The notes under the pieces: model-generated | What the model saw: only the letters and a program-made list of their open reading frames with translations | What the model was told of the DNA's origin: nothing | The model's database searches: none | Shown: in pieces, positions 30,787-37,231 of the stretch | Layout: each line of letters opens with the position of its first letter | How positions within the stretch are numbered: the first letter of the stretch is position 1 | Program-made: the position numbers and the translations under genes | NCBI GenBank assembly: GCA_001303585.1 | Contig: LJTT01000032.1 | Coordinates: 1-37,231 of the forward strand | From: Betaproteobacteria bacterium SG8_41 | Lineage (GTDB): Bacteria > Pseudomonadota > Gammaproteobacteria > Burkholderiales > SG8-41 | Reading direction: 5' to 3' | DNA length: 37,231 nt

Positions 30787-30945
30787 GTGAGTCTTGATTC
30801 GTGGGTCGTTATTTAAAACGACAAAAAAACTGCTTCAAGCCGCAGATAAACGCGGATCAAGCCGGTCATTCATTAGTGGGTCGTAAGCGGGCGAACCTCG
30901 CAACGCCGTCCTCGTCGTTCTATCCATTCACCGCTCACCAGGTAG
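30787..30945. repeat. 168-base repeat-rich gap between lpqC-like and DUF482 genes
   Basis: Heptamer runs occur at 30787-30807 (GTGAGTC, TTGATTC, GTGGGTC), 30876-30889 (GTGGGTC, GTAAGCG) and 30925-30945 (CATTCAC, CGCTCAC, CAGGTAG). The last ends exactly at the stop codon of the DUF482 gene. Between them, at 30839-30857, is the second copy of the GCCGCAGATAAACGC element. Confidence 0.7.
30839..30857 (+). repeat. dispersed element GCCGCAGATAAACGCGGAT, copy 2
   Basis: 18 of 19 bases equal the inverted copy at 26435-26453. It lies in the repeat-rich gap after the lpqC-like gene. Confidence 0.6.
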
Positions 30946-32100
30946 TCATGGCTGCGGAGCAACTCCGCTCGATGGCGCCTTGTACGGGCTTCGGTCGTTG
31001 AGTTCGTCGACGTAGCGTCCGACACCGCGAGTCTCGCGGCTGAGGAACTGCTCGACTGCAGCCAGGAACTCTGGGTGATTCAGCCAATGCGCCGAGTAGG
31101 TCTCAATTGGCGTGAGGCCGCGCGCCAGCTTGTGTTCTCCTCGCGACCCCCCCTCGAAGACATCCAGTCCGCGCGCGATGCAATATTCGATACCCTGGTA
31201 GTAGCAGGTCTCGAAGTGCAGGGCGGGATGGTATTCCAGTGCGCCCCAGTAGCGCCCGCATAAACGCTGTCCGTTCCGTACGTTCAGCGAGACGGCGACC
31301 GGCGTGCCGTCACGCTCCGCGAGCACGAGGACCAGATGCTGCGGAAGCTCGCGACCAATGCGGCAGAAGAACTCGAGGCTGAGGTAAGGGCTCGAGTGGT
31401 GCTCGCGATACGTCTGGCGGTAGCAGCGGTTGAAGAACGCCCAGTCGCGTTCGGTGATGTCCGTTCCCTCGAGCCACCGGCAGCGAATGCCGGCATCGCG
31501 CACCTTGCGGCGTTCCTGTTTGACTTTCTTTCTCTTGTCGTGATTGAACCCGGACAGAAATTCGTCGAAGCTTGCATAGCCGCGATTGGTCCAGTGGAAC
31601 TGAATGGTGGTCCGGGCGAGCATCCCGTGCGCGTACATGCGAGACGCTTCGTCCGGCTTTGAAAACAGGCAATGCAGCGACGACACCCGCAGCTCGCGCG
31701 CCAGCGCGAGCGCTGCTTCGATCAGGCGATCCTGGTCCCGTTTGCTTCCCGCGAGGATGCGCGCGCCCGTGACCGGCGTGAAGGGAACGGCGGACAGCAG
31801 CTTCGGATAGTAATCCAGCCCATGCCGGTGGTAGGCATCGGCCCATGCCCAATCGAAAACGTACTCGCCATACGAGTGAGACTTGACGTAGAGCGGCATG
31901 GCGCCTGAAAGCCGCGCTCCCGACTTCAACAGAAGATAGACGGGTGCCCATCCCGTTGCGTCGCTGGCGCAACCTGTCTCGTGCAGCGCGGACAGGAACT
32001 GGTGCTTCAGGAACGGGTCTTCGCCCGCGAGCCGGTTCCATTCGTCGGCCGGCACGCCGGCGAGCGAATCGCAGACCTCGATTCTCAAATCTTTCGGCAC
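30946..32100 (-). CDS. DUF482/FemAB-like GNAT-fold protein
   Basis: Member of the DUF482 (COG3146) family, often annotated as peptidoglycan-biosynthesis related, with a double acyltransferase fold like FemAB. The N-terminal part contains DEWNRLAGEDPFLKHQFLSALHETG. The typical family blocks follow: DWAWADAYHRHGLDYYPKLL, and RKKVKQERRKV, then GGSRGEHKLARGLTP near the C-terminus. Length is 384 residues. The start is a GTG with no ribosome-binding site; a downstream TTG is possible. It is divergent from nadE with only 44 bases between, so promoters overlap. Biochemical activity is not established. Confidence 0.88.
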   Translation of the reverse strand: MPKDLRIEVCDSLAGVPADEWNRLAGEDPFLKHQFLSALHETGCASDATGWAPVYLLLKSGARLSGAMPLYVKSHSYGEYVFDWAWADAYHRHGLDYYPKLLSAVPFTPVTGARILAGSKRDQDRLIEAALALARELRVSSLHCLFSKPDEASRMYAHGMLARTTIQFHWTNRGYASFDEFLSGFNHDKRKKVKQERRKVRDAGIRCRWLEGTDITERDWAFFNRCYRQTYREHHSSPYLSLEFFCRIGRELPQHLVLVLAERDGTPVAVSLNVRNGQRLCGRYWGALEYHPALHFETCYYQGIEYCIARGLDVFEGGSRGEHKLARGLTPIETYSAHWLNHPEFLAAVEQFLSRETRGVGRYVDELNDRSPYKAPSSGVAPQP

Positions 32101-32132
32101 GTTTGAGCGGGCGGAATGAGACGGCCGAATGA

Positions 32133-32138
32133 TATATT
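32133..32138 (+). promoter_or_regulatory. -10 box directly before nadE
   Basis: TATATT at 32133-32138 lies seven bases from the A of the nadE ATG (32145), so a transcript from it would begin at or next to the start codon. The reverse strand reads TAATAT and could serve the divergent DUF482 gene. Confidence 0.35.
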
Positions 32139-32144
32139 AGGGCA

Positions 32145-34231
<2,087 letters not shown>

Positions 34232-34236
34232 ATTTA

Positions 34237-34315
34237 AGTCAGAAGTCATCGGGCGGAAGTCAAAAGCGCCCTCGCGTTCCCTCGTCCTTCTGCCTATCGG
34301 CTTTTGCCTTTTAGC
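34237..34315. repeat. degenerate heptamer arrays between glnB and smr
   Basis: The first run (34237-34264) reads AGTCAGA, AGTCATC, GGGCGGA, AGTCAAA and starts five bases after the glnB stop codon. The second (34281-34315) reads CTCGTCC, TTCTGCC, TATCGGC, TTTTGCC, TTTTAGC and overlaps the last codons and stop of the Smr gene on the other strand. Confidence 0.55.
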
Positions 34316-34854
34316 AGGACAATCGCGGCTCCGCCACCTCCGTCCGGGCGTCGCGCCTGGCAAAAAGCAAGGACGTCATCCCGCTGCATCAGCCAGCCGG
34401 CCACTTTGCGCTTGAGCACGGGCTCGCGGTTCTTAGAGCGCAGCCCTTTACCATGCACAATGCGAACGCAGCGCAGGCCCCGGCGCGCGCAGTGCGCCAG
34501 GAACTGCGCGAGAAGCTCGCGCGCCTCGACGCTGGTCGACCCGTGAAGATCGATTTCATCTTGGATGACCCAGTGGCCGCGCCGCAGTTTGCGCAGGGTT
34601 TGTGTGCTGATGCTATCGCGCAGAAAAGACAGTTCCTCGCCCGTATCGAGTCCGATTTCCCAAGCGGTTTGTTGCCCGAGGCTTTCGCGTAGCACGGCAT
34701 GCTCATCCAGTAGCTTCTGCACGGGCACCGGGCGCGGACGGGGGCGCTCGACCATGGCCTTGCCGTGGCGCAGCGGAGTCACGTCCGAAACAGACTCCCG
34801 GAAGAGATCTGCGTCAGGTGCGTTGGCGACGGGTTTGTGGTCTCTCTTCTTCAT
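34294..34854 (-). CDS. Smr domain protein
   Basis: Small MutS-related (Smr) domain protein, a fold with nuclease activity in several relatives. The Smr domain (about residues 95-186) carries EIDLHGSTSVEARELLAQFL and CVRIVHGKGL, the DLHG and HGKG motifs of the family. The N-terminal ~80 residues are basic and low in predicted structure. The ATG at 34854 is used (186 residues); a TTG at 34884 would add ten residues but looks unlikely. Part of the C-terminus (KGKSR) is encoded by a heptamer-like array. It lies 51 bases downstream of trxB and is probably co-transcribed with it. Confidence 0.88.
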   Translation of the reverse strand: MKKRDHKPVANAPDADLFRESVSDVTPLRHGKAMVERPRPRPVPVQKLLDEHAVLRESLGQQTAWEIGLDTGEELSFLRDSISTQTLRKLRRGHWVIQDEIDLHGSTSVEARELLAQFLAHCARRGLRCVRIVHGKGLRSKNREPVLKRKVAGWLMQRDDVLAFCQARRPDGGGGAAIVLLKGKSR

Positions 34855-34905
34855 GGCAGAGGGCTGCGCCGTTGCTGGACGCAATGACGGGGCGTCGCGC
34901 GCGAT

Positions 34906-36196
<1,291 letters not shown>

Positions 36197-36928
36197 ATGG
36201 CAGCTCAGTTCACGCTGAACCCGCAAATTCTCAAGAGCGTTCCGCTGTTCTCGCTGTTTTCGGACTCGCAACTTGCTCAGGTGCTGACGGGCGTGCAGCA
36301 TCGCAGCTTTCCGCGAAACGCTTTCATTGTGCGCGCCGGCGAGGAAACCGACGCGCTCTACATCATACTGTCGGGACGCGTAAAGGTGCTCATTCCGGAC
36401 GAGGAGGGGCACGAGGTCATTCTCTCGATCCTCGGGCCGCACGATTTCTTCGGTGAAATGGGGCTGCTCGATGACCAGGTGCGCTCGGCGAGCGTCGAGA
36501 CGCTGGAGCCCTGCGAGATGCTGCGGCTGTCGCGCGCCGGCTTTACCGGGGTGATCAAGGAAAATTTCGACCTGGCCAATCTGATCATCCGCAACCTCGT
36601 GAAGCGGTTGCGGGAAGCCGACCGCAAGATCGAGAGCCTGGCGTTGATCGATGTCTATGGCCGGGTGGCTCGGTTGCTGCTCGACATGGCGCACAACGTG
36701 GATGGCAAATGGGTGGTCGAGCACGCTCCGCCAAAGCAGGAAATCGCGCGCATGATCGGTGCGTCGCGAGAGATGGTGAGCCGGGTGGTCAAGGATCTGC
36801 AGCGCAAGGGCCTCATCCGGGCGGAGAAACGCAAGATCTTCGTGCTGGACCAGCAGTCCATGCAGCGCCGCGCTTCTACGCGCCATCACGCTGCGCGCGA
36901 ACCCCAGACTCGTCGGAGCACAGCTTGA
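36197..36928 (+). CDS. Crp/Fnr family transcriptional regulator
   Basis: DNA-binding regulator with an N-terminal cyclic-nucleotide-binding-type domain and a C-terminal winged helix. The sensor domain (residues 10-125) has the roll motif GEMGLLDDQVRSASVETLE. The helix-turn-helix is PPKQEIARMIGASREMVSRVVKDLQRKGLI, with a recognition helix SREMVSRVVK like that of Crp. FNR-type iron-sulfur cysteines are absent (a single Cys, in EPCEML), so it is not an Fnr oxygen sensor; ligand unknown. The ATG at 36197 with GGAGTGGGGAAAG upstream is preferred; it gives 243 residues. The last ~20 residues (RRASTRHHAAREPQTRRSTA) are a basic tail. Confidence 0.9.
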   Translation: MAAQFTLNPQILKSVPLFSLFSDSQLAQVLTGVQHRSFPRNAFIVRAGEETDALYIILSGRVKVLIPDEEGHEVILSILGPHDFFGEMGLLDDQVRSASVETLEPCEMLRLSRAGFTGVIKENFDLANLIIRNLVKRLREADRKIESLALIDVYGRVARLLLDMAHNVDGKWVVEHAPPKQEIARMIGASREMVSRVVKDLQRKGLIRAEKRKIFVLDQQSMQRRASTRHHAAREPQTRRSTA

Positions 36929-36992
36929 TTTTCGCGGCTTCCGCCGCCAGTGCTTTTGCTAAGCGTTTGTTTTGTCAGCTGTTTATAGCCTC

Positions 36993-37013
36993 GCGCAATA
37001 GCAATTGTTGCGC
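36993..37013. repeat. short inverted repeat upstream of the FecR-like gene
   Basis: GCGCAA (36993-36998) and TTGCGC (37008-37013) frame a 9-base AT-rich centre, about 110 bases before the next start codon. A regulator site or a hairpin are both possible. Confidence 0.25.
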
Positions 37014-37121
37014 AGTTTGTCACTGCCTCGGCCCCTCCCGCTGTGGTATAAAACTTGCAATGATTACAAAGGGTTTATCGGGGCGTCCTCATTCCAGGCG
37101 CTCTCGAGTGGAGGCGGCATC

Positions 37122-37231
37122 ATGAACACTCTCAAGCTGAGCCTGCTGAAGGCGGGATTTCTGTTGTTAGCCCTGATGAGCACGGCGGCGTTGGCGGCGG
37201 GCACGGTCACGCATCTTAGCGGCACCCTGTC
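37122..37231 (+). CDS. exported protein, start of a FecR-like gene (cut by window end)
   Basis: Only 36 codons are present. They encode a signal peptide (MNTLKLSLLKAGFLLLALMS, then TAALAAG) followed by GTVTHLSGTL, the usual opening of periplasmic FecR-domain proteins in betaproteobacteria. A GGAGG ribosome-binding site lies nine bases before the ATG, and a TATAAA-like box about 70 bases upstream. The rest of the gene is outside the window, so the family call rests on the first mature residues. Confidence 0.5.
   Translation, partial: MNTLKLSLLKAGFLLLALMSTAALAAGTVTHLSGTL

Overview
The window reads as a high-GC chromosomal segment of a betaproteobacterium. The evidence is a betaproteobacterial-type gene set (fused TRAP-TAXI transporter, glutamine-dependent NadE, GlnB, DUF482/FemAB-like protein, FecR-like gene start) and a KorABC-type 2-oxoacid oxidoreductase operon of the kind described in Azoarcus and Thauera. 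The genus cannot be fixed from sequence alone. There are no rRNA or tRNA genes, no CRISPR array and no complete mobile element.

Layout. 1-3.9 kb (minus): hydroxypyruvate isomerase, then a TRAP-TAXI receptor and fused permease, with a strong hairpin/U-tract between receptor and permease. 3.9-7.5 kb (plus): MocA-like nucleotidyltransferase, MoxR/CoxD-like AAA+ ATPase, a SAM methyltransferase and a CoxE-like VWA protein. 7.85-10.6 kb (plus): an lpxA-like acyltransferase with fabA and fabB; base composition looks different from the flanks and the proteins look gammaproteobacterial. 10.7-14.5 kb: ammonium transporter with an upstream small ORF, GNAT acetyltransferase, FlK-like thioesterase, and an AraC/O6-alkylguanine methyltransferase fusion. 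14.6-21.7 kb (mostly minus): orphan GspE/PilB-like ATPase, a small exported protein, and the three-gene korC-korA-korB operon. 22-25.5 kb: TerC, a MaoC/FAS1-like hydratase and an HlyD-type adaptor. 25.6-28.8 kb: ATPase and two FtsX-like permeases completing an ABC exporter. 28.9-32.1 kb: NUDIX hydrolase, a decayed VWA-like (DUF2201) gene, a PHB-depolymerase-like esterase and a DUF482 protein. 32.1-37.2 kb: nadE, glnB, smr, trxB, a Crp/Fnr regulator and the start of a FecR-like gene.

Two things stand out. First, many short intergenic gaps (4.6, 13.5, 14.6 and 25.5-34.3 kb) are filled with degenerate tandem repeats that all have a 7-base period. Each locus has its own unit, many close to NTGAANC on one strand. 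They end within a few bases of start or stop codons and often sit where a Shine-Dalgarno sequence should be. None was seen inside the lpxA-fabA-fabB block or the kor operon. Second, the lpxA-fabA-fabB block pairs an LpxA-like enzyme, with two changed active-site positions, with a complete unsaturated-fatty-acid module; it could be a dedicated acyl-chain supply for a non-housekeeping acyltransferase.

Other points: NadE carries two copies of its nucleophile-cysteine motif 28 residues apart. The MoxR-VWA pair is split by a methyltransferase and has no visible client. A 50-codon ORF with a near-perfect ribosome-binding site precedes amt. All functional calls are from reading the translations; no database search was run.
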